This document shows positions 14,400 through 23,530 of a DNA stretch of 36,854 nucleotides, in pieces (position 1 is the first letter of the stretch; each line of letters starts with the position of its first letter). A program made the translations under genes and the position numbers. The notes beneath the pieces are model-generated. The model saw only the letters and a list, made by a program, of their open reading frames with translations. It was not told the origin of the DNA and did no database searches. The stretch comes from Pseudobacteriovorax sp. (GTDB lineage: Bacteria; Bdellovibrionota_B; Oligoflexia; Oligoflexales; Oligoflexaceae). Location of the stretch: NCBI GenBank assembly GCA_013215145.1, contig JABSRP010000059.1, positions 1 through 36,854 of the forward strand. Direction: 5' to 3'.

Positions 14400-16650
14400 A
14401 TTGTTTGTCTTTATGCTGCATGAGAAAACGGAGACAAGCTTCGGCTGATATTCTATCGTAGCCGAACCTTGTTTCAAGATTCTGATAAGTGTCTTGGGCT
14501 AACGTAATCTCATCGGGTTTGTAATTTTTTTCGTCATCGGTGTTTAAGCTCAGCATAACTTTAAAATTTGAGTTTACGGCTGCTTCTCTTTCTCCGTAGA
14601 AATGATCCTGTATCGCCTTTAGGTAATCAGAAAAAATAGTCCCCACGTCGATGTCATCGGTTGGGTTGTCAATTTTGAAGGCTGCAATTTTACCCAACAT
14701 AGCTTCTCTATGTCGTTCTGTCGCTCCAGAGATTCTTATGATTTTTTCCATATCAGTCATGATCTTATCTGATGGCGGCTCGTACGAGTTGGTGCCTTTG
14801 TTGAAAATTTTTTCCTTTTTTACCGATGCCACTACGTGAGTTACATATTGCTTGAGTAAATTGCTATATTCTTCATCCTCCACGAGACGCATAGAGGCCG
14901 TGATCTCTCTGATAAATATCTTCTGGAAATCATCTTTTAAGACAGAGATAAACTCATGTGGTTGATGATACTTTCCTCGCGGCTCAAGCTGCAAAAACTC
15001 GTATACCGTTCTATCTTTAACCAGTCGCTCCAGCTCAGCAAAGATATTCATGGGGGTGAGAGTCTCATATTTTTGATTTTGGGCCGCGCGATATAGGATG
15101 CTTCTTACCTCTCGCGGAGAGGCACCGAAACGACCTTCAAATGACACTACGTTTTCGTACTCTTCTCGAATTTGTTTTTTGAGCTCTTTTAACTGGGCCT
15201 GTTCTTGTTGCTTAAACGTCTCACTTAATGATTCGTGCTCGTAGAGACGTACCTTTGTTCGTGGATCTATTTTCGTGATGAGAGATCGGTATTTCGACTC
15301 GTAGGCTTCCGGGTTCGGCTGCTTAAGCCTTGTCATGACCGCCCATAAACATAACAGCTCGAGTGAGTGAGGGCAGACGGATTTTTCTTTGGCAATTGCC
15401 GAAATATCGTTCTTGTAGATTTTGACTTCGTCTGATGCCTTTAGCAAGTAGGGTGCAGTGACTAATTCGAATCGTGACTTAAACGAGGCAAAGTCTGGGA
15501 TGGTTTTGAAGGCATCTAGGTGCTTCTCGTTGGTCGTTGCAAAAAATACGATATCTAAGTTAGCCGTGGAAGACGGAAGATTTAATGTACTTTTTTCTAT
15601 GGTCGAAAGCAGATACTTAAAGGCTTCAATAGGTCTTTTTAGCATGTCTGAGAATTCTAATATCCCTCGGTTGGCTTCAATGACCGGGCCACCCACCTCA
15701 TGGAAGCTGATATTGTGCAAGATAGGAGGGAGGTTGGCAATATTGCGATCCATGGTGAGCTGCTTTTCAAAGGCATCAATGGACATTTGTGGCTCGACGG
15801 TACCTACTCCAACACGGTACTGACGTGAGTAGTAGAACCTTTCTACTTGAACATGACGGAATACCTTGGATAGGTCACCTTCATAGGCGGACAAAAGGTT
15901 TTCAAAAATGAGTTGATTGCGCTTTGAAAGGCCCGGTAACAGAACATGCGGAGGTAATTCCACCTCGTCGACAGAACAGTTCTCCTTAGCAGCCACCCAT
16001 TTTTTTATCCACTGCTCTCTTTGCGGCATAGGAATAAGAAAGATGGGGTTTTCCTTAAATTCAGAATGGATCTTGGACGCGATTTTAGCTTCATTTAAAT
16101 AAGAGTAGGAATCCAGTTCACCTCCAGACCCGCTATCTGGAGTAAAACCAATGGGACCCGATATGCCCATAGATTTCGAAGTGAGACCTTTGTCTGTTGG
16201 AAAAATCCAATTGAACCGATACACAGAGCCTTCTTCTGTTTCGCTGTAACGATTCATGGCATGAGAAAGTGACTCGATTACAGAAGACTTTGCTGATCCA
16301 TTGGGTCCGTGGAGTACGACAAGTTTGTTGGAGTACCCTTGTCTAGTAAAGGATGCCAGGGTATTGTAGATTTCGTTTTGGACGGATTCAGCGCCGACTA
16401 TGGGAACTTTGCGTTCGGTGCCCACATCGAATAGCTTCCAGCGTTGATGACTGTCGTTATTTTTGGAATCCGAGGGGCCGTAGTAATTAAAAACATCGAG
16501 CAAATACTGGCTGGAATTGCGTACTAAACGACTGGGGTTCTCCTCGAGCTGTTTCAGAAAATCTGGAAAGCTGAGAATGACTTGACGCTCTTGAAAGAGG
16601 CTTCTGGCTTCAGAGTTAAGATTGTCTAGTAGTTGATTAGCTTCCGTCAT
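14389..16650 (-). CDS. prkA: PrkA-family AAA+ serine protein kinase
   Basis: 753 residues, longer than the roughly 640 of typical PrkA/YeaG. Visible: the N-terminal SFPDFLKQLEENP block; Walker A GPNGSAKS (115-122) followed by a large AAA+ module with FFATTNEKHLDAF and FKSRFELV; the FGASPREVRSIL sensor-like segment; and the C-terminal IFSDYLKAIQDHFYGERE, typical of the PrkA C-terminal domain. PrkA proteins are cytosolic ATPases/kinases linked to stress, stationary phase or sporulation in other bacteria. The usual YeaH and SpoVR partners are not adjacent. The start has GGGAG seven bases upstream. It is transcribed divergently from the PIN-PhoH gene, with a palindrome in the shared 203-base region. 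Kinase activity is inferred from the family. Confidence 0.9.
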   Translation of the reverse strand: MTEANQLLDNLNSEARSLFQERQVILSFPDFLKQLEENPSRLVRNSSQYLLDVFNYYGPSDSKNNDSHQRWKLFDVGTERKVPIVGAESVQNEIYNTLASFTRQGYSNKLVVLHGPNGSAKSSVIESLSHAMNRYSETEEGSVYRFNWIFPTDKGLTSKSMGISGPIGFTPDSGSGGELDSYSYLNEAKIASKIHSEFKENPIFLIPMPQREQWIKKWVAAKENCSVDEVELPPHVLLPGLSKRNQLIFENLLSAYEGDLSKVFRHVQVERFYYSRQYRVGVGTVEPQMSIDAFEKQLTMDRNIANLPPILHNISFHEVGGPVIEANRGILEFSDMLKRPIEAFKYLLSTIEKSTLNLPSSTANLDIVFFATTNEKHLDAFKTIPDFASFKSRFELVTAPYLLKASDEVKIYKNDISAIAKEKSVCPHSLELLCLWAVMTRLKQPNPEAYESKYRSLITKIDPRTKVRLYEHESLSETFKQQEQAQLKELKKQIREEYENVVSFEGRFGASPREVRSILYRAAQNQKYETLTPMNIFAELERLVKDRTVYEFLQLEPRGKYHQPHEFISVLKDDFQKIFIREITASMRLVEDEEYSNLLKQYVTHVVASVKKEKIFNKGTNSYEPPSDKIMTDMEKIIRISGATERHREAMLGKIAAFKIDNPTDDIDVGTIFSDYLKAIQDHFYGEREAAVNSNFKVMLSLNTDDEKNYKPDEITLAQDTYQNLETRFGYDRISAEACLRFLMQHKDKQSSR

Positions 16651-16788
16651 ATCAATACTCCCTGTGATCAGAGTCGCAATTGTTTAAGTCCATCGCTTGC
16701 CAAGTTTTTCTTCATTCCCCAATAATAACTAATAGAGGGCAAAGTCGAAACAAGTCATTTTAGATAATAATTGATATTAGTTTTGGAA

Positions 16789-16806
16789 ATACCATGAGAA
16801 TGGTAT
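16789..16806. promoter_or_regulatory. Palindrome in the prkA / PIN-PhoH divergent promoter region
   Basis: ATACCAT (16789-16795) and ATGGTAT (16800-16806) form a perfect 7-bp dyad with a 4-base centre, directly next to the -10-like TATAGAG / TATTAAT stretch and about 50 bases before the PIN-PhoH start. It is placed to act as an operator for one or both genes. Seen by eye; the regulator is unknown. Confidence 0.4.
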
Positions 16807-16853
16807 AGAGTATTAATAATCTTAAAATTTTATCTTTGGTGGGGTGATGGAGT

Positions 16854-18185
16854 ATGAAGAAGGTCTTCATTCTGGATACCAACGTTTTGTTGAGTAATCC
16901 CCTTTGTATATTTAAGTTTGACGACAATGATGTGGTGATTCCCATTTCTGTCATTGAGGAAGTTGACACCTTTAAGAAAGAAATGAGCGATATTGGACGC
17001 AATGCCCGAGAGCTCTCTCGGATATTGGATCGACTCAGAACCCTTGGAACCTTGAGTTCGGGCATACCTGTGTTTCCTGAACGGGAAGACTCCGGTCAAT
17101 TGTTCGTGTACCTAGGGCACAATATGGAGATCCTTCCAGAGCTCTTGGTCAACAGCACTGATAATCATATTTTAGCGATTGCCCTCACTCTACAAAAACA
17201 GTTTGGCGATACGCGAAACGTCTCGATTATTACCCGAGACGCGAACCTTAGGATCAAAGCAGATGCATTTGGCCTTGCAGCGGAAGATTTCGAAGCTGAT
17301 AAAGTTGATATTTCTCACCTCTACACCGGCTTGGTCAGGGTGAAAGTGGAACCGAAGGTGCTAAATGAATTCTATGCGTCGCGAGAGATTCGTTTGCCCG
17401 ATACCAAACTGCACCCAAATCAGTTTGTTATTTTGGAAGATAGTTCTGACGATAATCAAACGGTCTTTGGTATTTACTCGGGCGCTGAAGATATTGTGAA
17501 AATGATTGAAACCAGAACCGACGGGGTTTGGGGGATTTATTCACGTAACCTAGAGCAGGCCATGGCACTTGAAGTGCTACTCGATGATCGTATCAGGCTG
17601 GTGACCATTAGCGGCGAAGCGGGCACTGGAAAAACACTGATGGCAATCGCTGCTGGCCTGACGAAAACAACAGATGAAGATCAGTACCAAAAGCTTCTCG
17701 TTTCCCGTCCTATTTTTCCGCTGGGGCGCGATATTGGATTTTTGCCGGGTGATCTTGATGAAAAGCTAAACCCTTGGATGCAGCCTATCTTCGATAATCT
17801 AGAGCTTCTCCTAGGAGGTAGCTCGACGGGTCGAAGCAAGCGTTTGGGTAAAGGTTATGAGGAGCTGATCAACCAAGGGATGTTGGCCATCGAGCCTCTT
17901 ACTTACATCAGAGGGCGTTCCTTACCGGCTCAATATTTTGTTGTGGACGAGGCGCAAAACCTGACACCGCATGAAATCAAAACCATTTTGACCCGGGCCG
18001 GGGAGGGGACAAAAATTGTACTTACGGGAGACCCTTACCAGATTGATAACCCATATATCGACTCTCAGAACAATGGACTTACCTACGTTATTGAGAGGTT
18101 TCGAGGCGAGCCCATCGCTGGGCATATCACCCTGCGCAAGGGAGAAAGGAGTGAGCTAGCCTCCAAGGCGGCTAGATTACTTTGA
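16854..18185 (+). CDS. PIN-PhoH fusion protein (PhoH2/YlaK-like ribonuclease-ATPase)
   Basis: 443 residues. The N-terminal PIN nuclease domain (about 1-135) has acidic residues Asp8 (LDTNVL), Glu35/36 (VIEEVD), Asp103 (STDNHI) and Asp129 (TRDANL). After a linker domain comes the PhoH ATPase: Walker A GEAGTGKT (254-261), then PLGRDIGFLPGD, and Walker B FVVDEAQNLTPHE (362-374), followed by VLTGDPYQID. PhoH2 proteins couple RNA unwinding to cleavage. Start ATG 16854, with a purine-rich GGGGTGATGGAGT run before it. The gene stands alone on the plus strand and its 3' end overlaps the convergent small exported-protein gene by nine bases. No PhoAT-like antitoxin gene is visible upstream, so it is more likely a housekeeping RNA factor. 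Confidence 0.92.
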   Translation: MKKVFILDTNVLLSNPLCIFKFDDNDVVIPISVIEEVDTFKKEMSDIGRNARELSRILDRLRTLGTLSSGIPVFPEREDSGQLFVYLGHNMEILPELLVNSTDNHILAIALTLQKQFGDTRNVSIITRDANLRIKADAFGLAAEDFEADKVDISHLYTGLVRVKVEPKVLNEFYASREIRLPDTKLHPNQFVILEDSSDDNQTVFGIYSGAEDIVKMIETRTDGVWGIYSRNLEQAMALEVLLDDRIRLVTISGEAGTGKTLMAIAAGLTKTTDEDQYQKLLVSRPIFPLGRDIGFLPGDLDEKLNPWMQPIFDNLELLLGGSSTGRSKRLGKGYEELINQGMLAIEPLTYIRGRSLPAQYFVVDEAQNLTPHEIKTILTRAGEGTKIVLTGDPYQIDNPYIDSQNNGLTYVIERFRGEPIAGHITLRKGERSELASKAARLL

Positions 18186-18500
18186 TTCTTGGCTCTTCGT
18201 GAAAATACAGTACCCGCCCGATCTAGTGGATAAGGTGCCAAGGTTGTAGAGCAGACCGTTGTAGTCGGAGCAGATGTGCGTGTCTTCCGATACGCAGAAT
18301 TCGGCAAAGTCGGGGCTATTGGAATGATGGGTCATCGCTGCAATGGTAGCTTCATCTAATTCAGCTAGGGTAGCGCAGGACAATGATGCCATGTAGCTAA
18401 ACTCTTCTCCCTCACTGTCTTCCGAAAAGGACGTTTGTGGGATCAATAGGACCGCTGCCGTGATTGCGCCTAACAATAAATCTCTATTTAGGTCTCTCAT
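18177..18500 (-). CDS. Small exported cysteine-containing protein, unknown
   Basis: 107 residues with an N-terminal signal peptide (charged MRDLNRDLL, hydrophobic LGAITAAVLLIPQ, likely cleavage after TSFS). The mature part is acidic and holds four cysteines (residues 42, 69, 77, 97), which could form two disulfides in the periplasm. I recognise no family. The ribosome-binding site CCTTAGGAGGTG, four bases before the ATG, is nearly a full complement of the 16S 3' end, so expression may be high once transcribed. The stop overlaps the PIN-PhoH stop by nine bases on the other strand. Confidence 0.72.
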   Translation of the reverse strand: MRDLNRDLLLGAITAAVLLIPQTSFSEDSEGEEFSYMASLSCATLAELDEATIAAMTHHSNSPDFAEFCVSEDTHICSDYNGLLYNLGTLSTRSGGYCIFTKSQESK

Positions 18501-18627
18501 CTAACACCTCCTAAGGGCTTCTTCGGAGGGCTTTGATAAAACCTAAGGAAATTTATTATTGTAAGTTATAATAGGGGGTTACTCTATGGAATCGAGGGGG
18601 TTTTTTGGTGTGGCGCAGGGCTTGTCC

Positions 18628-18662
18628 AGGCGGCTTCAACCGACACTTGTTTGAAGCCGCCT
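18628..18662 (-). terminator. Strong hairpin directly after purH
   Basis: A perfect 12-bp stem, AGGCGGCTTCAA (18628-18639) with TTGAAGCCGCCT (18651-18662), with an 11-base loop, lies five bases after the purH stop codon. No T-run follows on the minus strand. Position and strength suggest a transcript end or 3' protection. Confidence 0.6.
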
Positions 18663-18667
18663 CGGTA

Positions 18668-20233
18668 TTAGTGCTTAAAATGTCGTTTTCCAGTGAAAAC
18701 CATAGATATTCCATTCTCGTCACAGGCGTCTATTGATTCCTGGTCACGCTTGGATCCGCCGGGTTGGATGATGGCTTTGACTCCAAGCTTAGCGGCGGAA
18801 TCCACTGTATCTCGAAACGGAAAGAAAGCATCACTTGCCAAAACCGTCCCTTCCAAGCTCCGATCGAATTCCTTGGCCTTCTGGGCAGCAAAGTTTGCGG
18901 AGTCAATTCTACTCATTTGACCGGCTCCGATGGCCGAAGTTGTGAGGTCTTTAGCAAACACAATGGCATTGGATTTCACATGCTTACAAACCGTCATAGC
19001 AAAGACTAAATCCTGATCCCGACTTGGGTCAGTTGTTTTCGTGACCGTCTCCCAGGTTTGCGAGGGACATGGCTTTGCCTCGTCCTGTGTCTGGATAAGT
19101 ATACCGCCGCGTATGGATTTAATCTGATCATTCTGTCGATTTTCTCGGCCCAAAAATTCTAGCTGTAGGAGTCTCAGATTTTTTTTGCGGGAGAAGACCT
19201 TTAGAGCCTCTTCGCTGAATTTGGGCGCGGCAATGCACTCAAGAAAAATATCGACCATGGTTTCTGCTGCAGCCTGATCAACGGTGGCATTGGTGGCTAC
19301 GATCCCACCAAAAGCTGATTTTGAATCAGCTTCAAAAGCACGCTTAAAAACAGTGTTCAAATCATCTGAATCTGATGCAGAGACTCCACAGGGGTTCGTG
19401 TGTTTTATGATGGAAACAGAAACTTTCTGTGGAAGATCCATTACAATATTTGTAGCGGCATCGATGTCAATATAGTTGTTATAGGACAGTTCCTTGCCTT
19501 GAAGAACGACGGCATCTTGCAAGCCGGATGCTGCTCCTTGAAAGCCATAAAAACCAGCTGTTTGGTGTGGGTTTTCTCCATAGCGAAGTTTTGATTTAAT
19601 GCTTAGGGGAAGTACTCTAGAACTGGCTATGGGTTCCTTTGTATTCTCTTCTTTCATGTAATAATTTGCTATCATAGCATCATACTTTGCCGTTGCTGCG
19701 AAGACTTTTCCAGCTAACCGACGTCTCGTTTCTAACTTAAGTGGGCCTTGGTTTAGCTCACCTAAAATGGAGTCGTAATCATTTGGGTCAACAACAGGAG
19801 CAGTATGGAGATAATTTTTTGCAGCCGCTCTCAGCATGGTTGGGCCACCGATATCAACAAAATTGATGGCATCCTCCAGCTTTAAATCGAGTGCAGCCGC
19901 CCTGCTTTCGAATTGATAGAGATTCACCACGACTAAGTCTATGGGAAGAATGCTGTGCTGGCTCGCTTCATCTCGGTGCTGGGAGTTATTGCGGTCCATA
20001 AGGATACCGCCATGAATTTTTGGATGTAGAGTCTTCACGCGACCGTCCATAATTTCTGGGCTGTCTGCATACTGAGCTACGTCAAAAACAGTTATGTCGT
20101 TATCACGGAGTAATTGAGCCGTTCCACCTGTCGACAATAAAGAGAAGCCCAGTTTTTCTAAACCTTTAGCGAAAGGTACGAGCCCTGTTTTGTCGGTGAC
20201 CGAGAGTAATGCAATGGGTGAGCTGTCGTTCAT
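18668..20233 (-). CDS. purH: Bifunctional AICAR formyltransferase / IMP cyclohydrolase
   Basis: Catalyses the last two steps of purine synthesis to IMP in the cytosol. The N-terminal IMP cyclohydrolase domain shows LLSVTDKTGL, STGGTAQLL, GRVKTLHPKIHGG and VNLYQFE; the C-terminal transformylase shows RYGENPHQ, KHTNPCG, SAFGGIVA, SNAIVFAKD, GAGQMSRIDS and the terminal PGGSKRD. Its 521 residues are normal for the family. ATG 20233 has GGAGG five bases upstream. A 142-base gap separates it from the upstream rarA, so it may have its own promoter, though I saw no clear one. A strong hairpin follows the stop. Confidence 0.97.
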   Translation of the reverse strand: MNDSSPIALLSVTDKTGLVPFAKGLEKLGFSLLSTGGTAQLLRDNDITVFDVAQYADSPEIMDGRVKTLHPKIHGGILMDRNNSQHRDEASQHSILPIDLVVVNLYQFESRAAALDLKLEDAINFVDIGGPTMLRAAAKNYLHTAPVVDPNDYDSILGELNQGPLKLETRRRLAGKVFAATAKYDAMIANYYMKEENTKEPIASSRVLPLSIKSKLRYGENPHQTAGFYGFQGAASGLQDAVVLQGKELSYNNYIDIDAATNIVMDLPQKVSVSIIKHTNPCGVSASDSDDLNTVFKRAFEADSKSAFGGIVATNATVDQAAAETMVDIFLECIAAPKFSEEALKVFSRKKNLRLLQLEFLGRENRQNDQIKSIRGGILIQTQDEAKPCPSQTWETVTKTTDPSRDQDLVFAMTVCKHVKSNAIVFAKDLTTSAIGAGQMSRIDSANFAAQKAKEFDRSLEGTVLASDAFFPFRDTVDSAAKLGVKAIIQPGGSKRDQESIDACDENGISMVFTGKRHFKH

Positions 20234-20375
20234 AAAACCTCCATGAAACGTATATTGTAGGAATATTCGGGAAAAAGGTTGACGGGACTGCTAATCTTTG
20301 GGGCCTGTTTACCAGCTTTTCTTCTAAGTCCCAAGCGTAAATATGAGTTCTATGCTGTCCTACTCTGTCTCGAAC

Positions 20376-21659
20376 CTAGGTCAGGTTTTTTTTGCCGCCG
20401 AAGTGAGCTAAGTTCTTAGCCAAACCTGGTTCAGCGCCTTTATCAGAAGGGTGATAAAATTCGAGGCCCTTCAAGTCTTCTGGCAGATATTCCTGTGCCT
20501 TAGCCTCGTCTGGGCGGTCATGGGCGTAAATGTAGTTCTGGCCGTGCCCTAGGTCCTTGAGCAATTGAGTCGGTGCATTTCGCAAATGTAGGGGAACGCC
20601 AACGGATCCCCATTGCTTAACGGCCTTTTGTGCCTCACTTATGGCTAGGTAACTACGATTACTTTTTGGACACGAGGCCAAATAGCAGACTGTCTGGGAC
20701 AAGATGATTCTGGCTTCGGGATATCCAATTTGTGCAACTGACTGAAGGCAACTATTGGCCATGATCAGGGCGGTAGGGGATGCATTACCAATATCTTCGC
20801 TGGCTGAGATGACTAGGCGCCTAGCAAGGTATTTTGGGTCTTCACCCACTTCCACCATCCGGGCTAAATAATATACCGCTGCATCTACTTTTGAGGCGCG
20901 GATGGATTTGATCAGAGCCGAAATTAGATCATACTTGTCATCTCCGGTTGGACTATACTTTTGCATAAGTTCGGGCAAAAGGGGCAATGCTTCGTCTAAG
21001 CCGACCTCGGTTTTTTCACCGGAGAATGATGTCAAAATAAGATCCACCAATGTCAGTGCTTGACGGGCGTCACCATCACTAATCCTAGCAATATGGTCGA
21101 TTAACGGATTCTCCATGGTGCGGCCGAAGTGCGGTGATTTTGGAGTACTTAATGAGGCCCTGATAATAGCTTCTAGGGCAGTGGTGCCAAGTGACTTCAA
21201 GGGGAATACCAAGCACCTAGAAAGAACTGCAGAATTGACTGAGAATGACGGGTTCTCGGTAGTGGCACCAATAAATCTGATCGAACCTTCTTCTAATGCT
21301 GGCAGTAAAACATCTTGCTGAGCTTTATTGAGTCTATGAACTTCGTCCATAAAAACCAATAATCCTGACTCTCCATGATTCATACGAATTTTGGAACGAT
21401 TGATTTGTTCCCGTATCTGCTTAACCCCATCTTCCACAGCGGACATAGCGACAAATTCTAGAGTGCTTGAGGCACCAATGATTCTGGCTAAAGTAGTCTT
21501 TCCCGTTCCTGGTGGTCCCCACAGGATCAGTGCCTGAAATCGCCCTGAGGCGATCAATCGCTGCAGGGGTTTTCCGTGGTCAAGCAAAGACTCATGTCCA
21601 AAGACAGAATCAAGGTCGCGTGGGCGCATGGATTCGGCGAAGGGGTGATGGGATATCAT
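20376..21659 (-). CDS. rarA: Replication-associated recombination protein A (MgsA/WRNIP1-like AAA+ ATPase)
   Basis: 427 residues. The start reads PFAESMRPRDLDSVFGHE, typical of RarA, then Walker A GPPGTGKT (48-55), Walker B VFMDEVHRLNKAQQD, sensor 1 GATTENPSF and the clamp-loader-like SRC. The C-terminal region with ARRLVISASEDIGNASP and the final YLPEDLKGLEFYHPSDKG is characteristic. RarA acts at stalled replication forks with SSB. The ATG overlaps the stop of the upstream HAD phosphatase gene (ATGA), so the two are co-translated. Confidence 0.96.
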   Translation of the reverse strand: MISHHPFAESMRPRDLDSVFGHESLLDHGKPLQRLIASGRFQALILWGPPGTGKTTLARIIGASSTLEFVAMSAVEDGVKQIREQINRSKIRMNHGESGLLVFMDEVHRLNKAQQDVLLPALEEGSIRFIGATTENPSFSVNSAVLSRCLVFPLKSLGTTALEAIIRASLSTPKSPHFGRTMENPLIDHIARISDGDARQALTLVDLILTSFSGEKTEVGLDEALPLLPELMQKYSPTGDDKYDLISALIKSIRASKVDAAVYYLARMVEVGEDPKYLARRLVISASEDIGNASPTALIMANSCLQSVAQIGYPEARIILSQTVCYLASCPKSNRSYLAISEAQKAVKQWGSVGVPLHLRNAPTQLLKDLGHGQNYIYAHDRPDEAKAQEYLPEDLKGLEFYHPSDKGAEPGLAKNLAHFGGKKNLT

Positions 21660-22315
21660 GGCAAAAGATCGAGTTTGTCTAGGGTGGATTTCACCGATAG
21701 GAAATTTTCCATGGTTGTCAATGTTGGTTGCAAGTCTTCCGCGCTGTAGGAGCTTGTGATTCCGATTAGCTGACAGCCGGCTGCTCGGGCCGCTGTACTT
21801 CCGATAATACTATCTTCAAAGACCAAGCAATCCTTGGGGTCTTGTCCGAGAATGCCGGCAGCCTTTTGATACGCTTGAGGGTCGGGCTTTGGACTGGTCA
21901 CATCATCTAACGTGACGATATCTTTAAAAAACTTGCTCAGCTCGAAGCGGCTAAGAATTCCGGCTATTTCTAATCTAGGCGAACTAGTGGCTATGGCCAT
22001 GGGTAAGCCTTTTTCTTGAAAGTAAGCTAGTGCTTCCAATATGCCTGGTATCAGAACATCCTTCATTTCGGATACCAAGTGGTTAAAGGCGTTACATTTG
22101 ATATCGATGATGGTTTGAAAGTCTACTTTATGCTTCCAAAAACGTACCAATTCCTCAGCTAGTAAGTCATTTGTGCTGCCTATGCCGCTATCTAAAAAGC
22201 CCTCTGGTAAGCCTAGGTTAAGTTTTTCACTCAACACCTCCCAAGAGTGGCGGTGTACATGCTCTGTTTCTGCAATGACACCATCAAAATCAAAGATTAT
22301 TGCCTTTATTGTCAC
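21656..22315 (-). CDS. HAD-superfamily phosphatase (beta-phosphoglucomutase-like)
   Basis: 219 residues with all HAD motifs: the nucleophile region FDFDGVI (Asp9, Asp11), motif II ATSSP, motif III with KPDPQAY, and motif IV FEDSIIG. A helical cap between residues 15 and 85 fits subfamily I (phosphoglycolate phosphatase / beta-phosphoglucomutase type). The substrate, probably a small sugar phosphate, cannot be told. The start is GTG at 22315 with AAGGAG about seven bases upstream. It is the first gene of a unit with rarA, and divergent from mnmA across 130 bases. Confidence 0.9.
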   Translation of the reverse strand: MTIKAIIFDFDGVIAETEHVHRHSWEVLSEKLNLGLPEGFLDSGIGSTNDLLAEELVRFWKHKVDFQTIIDIKCNAFNHLVSEMKDVLIPGILEALAYFQEKGLPMAIATSSPRLEIAGILSRFELSKFFKDIVTLDDVTSPKPDPQAYQKAAGILGQDPKDCLVFEDSIIGSTAARAAGCQLIGITSSYSAEDLQPTLTTMENFLSVKSTLDKLDLLP

Positions 22316-22445
22316 TGATTGTCTCCTTTTTCAGTACATGGTCATTGCTACCATACGCAAGATTTTTGGGCAAATCTCCTATCATAATCGTCCTTGAGTT
22401 AAGGGGCTGCCTATGCTAAATGGACCTATAAGGAGGGCTTAAGAC

Positions 22446-23498
22446 TTGAAGATTGCAGCCTTAGTGTCAGGTGGAGTAGATAGTGCCGTAGCTCTGCGGA
22501 TCCTGAAAGATAACCCTGAAAATTCGATTAAAGCTTACTACCTCAAGATATGGTTGGAAGACGAGTTTCAATTTCTTGGAGACTGCCCATGGGAAGAGGA
22601 TTTAAAATATGCGCGAGCCATTTGCGAACAAGCTGATGTTCCTCTTGAGGTGATCTCGTTACAGTCAGCTTATTGGGATAGAGTTGTGAGTCACTCGGTA
22701 GCTGAGCTCAAAGCGGGACGTACCCCAAGTCCAGATATCCTATGCAATCAGCAGGTAAAGTTCGGAGCCTTTTGTGACTATATAGATCCCAGTTACAAGA
22801 TTGCTACTGGTCACTACGCTCATGTTGAGAAACATGGTGATCAAGTTAGCCTCTATAAAGGTCTGGATCCTATTAAAGATCAGACTTACTTTCTGTCGAG
22901 GTTGTCCCAAGAGCAGCTGAATAGGGTCATATTTCCCGTAGGAAAGCTCCCTAAAGCGGAAGTTAGGCGTCTTGCGAAGGCTTATGAATTGGCGAATTTT
23001 GATCGACCTGATAGTCAGGGGATTTGTTTCTTAGGGAAAATAAAGTATCCAGATTTTGTTCGGCAACATTTAGGAGATTGCCCAGGTCAGATCATCAATG
23101 CCGATGATAACCAAGTGGTGGGCGAGCACAAAGGTTTTTGGTTTCATACAATTGGTCAAAGAAAAGGTCTTGGCCTAAGTGGTGGTCCGTGGTTTGTAGT
23201 GGGAAAAGACTGTGATCAAAACATCATTTACGTGTCGCGCAACAAATTTTCAGATGAGCTGCCGAAAGACCAATTTGAAGTCAGGAGTTTGCATTGGCTG
23301 GGACGTAAGCCTGAGGCGATAGAAAGTCTTTCGGTAAAAATCAGGCATGGAGAATCGGTGATTCCATGCCAGCTAGAGATTTTGCACGATCAGAAAGCCA
23401 AGATCTTTTTGGAGTCTCCAGACCCAGGGATTGCTGCCGGGCAATATGCGGTCATATATTGCGGAAATGAATGCCTGGGTTCGGGAGTCATTTCTTGA
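22446..23498 (+). CDS. mnmA: tRNA-specific 2-thiouridylase
   Basis: Makes 2-thiouridine at the wobble position of tRNAs for Lys, Glu and Gln, using persulfide sulfur and ATP. Visible: the PP-loop SGGVDS (8-13), TPSPDILCNQQVKF with Cys100, GHYAHVE, KDQTYFLSRL and the catalytic Cys194 in DSQGICFLG, then HTIGQRKGLGL. The insertion WLEDEFQFLGDCPWEEDL resembles the plastid/cyanobacterial-type subfamily rather than the E. coli one. The start is TTG at 22446, nine bases after AGGAGG; no ATG is available near the PP-loop. It is a single gene closed by a strong terminator. Confidence 0.95.
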   Translation: MKIAALVSGGVDSAVALRILKDNPENSIKAYYLKIWLEDEFQFLGDCPWEEDLKYARAICEQADVPLEVISLQSAYWDRVVSHSVAELKAGRTPSPDILCNQQVKFGAFCDYIDPSYKIATGHYAHVEKHGDQVSLYKGLDPIKDQTYFLSRLSQEQLNRVIFPVGKLPKAEVRRLAKAYELANFDRPDSQGICFLGKIKYPDFVRQHLGDCPGQIINADDNQVVGEHKGFWFHTIGQRKGLGLSGGPWFVVGKDCDQNIIYVSRNKFSDELPKDQFEVRSLHWLGRKPEAIESLSVKIRHGESVIPCQLEILHDQKAKIFLESPDPGIAAGQYAVIYCGNECLGSGVIS

Positions 23499-23503
23499 GT
23501 TAG

Positions 23504-23530
23504 AGGTCCATAGTCATGGACCTTTTTTTT
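23504..23530 (+). terminator. Rho-independent terminator after mnmA
   Basis: A perfect 8-bp stem, AGGTCCAT (23504-23511) with ATGGACCT (23516-23523), has a 4-base loop and runs into eight T (23523-23530). The T-run also holds the stop codon of the convergent aromatic amino acid hydroxylase gene. Confidence 0.92.

Noticed and set aside
16854..18185. PhoAT-PhoH2 toxin-antitoxin module
   Set aside because: No small antitoxin gene lies upstream; the 203 bases before it are a divergent promoter region.
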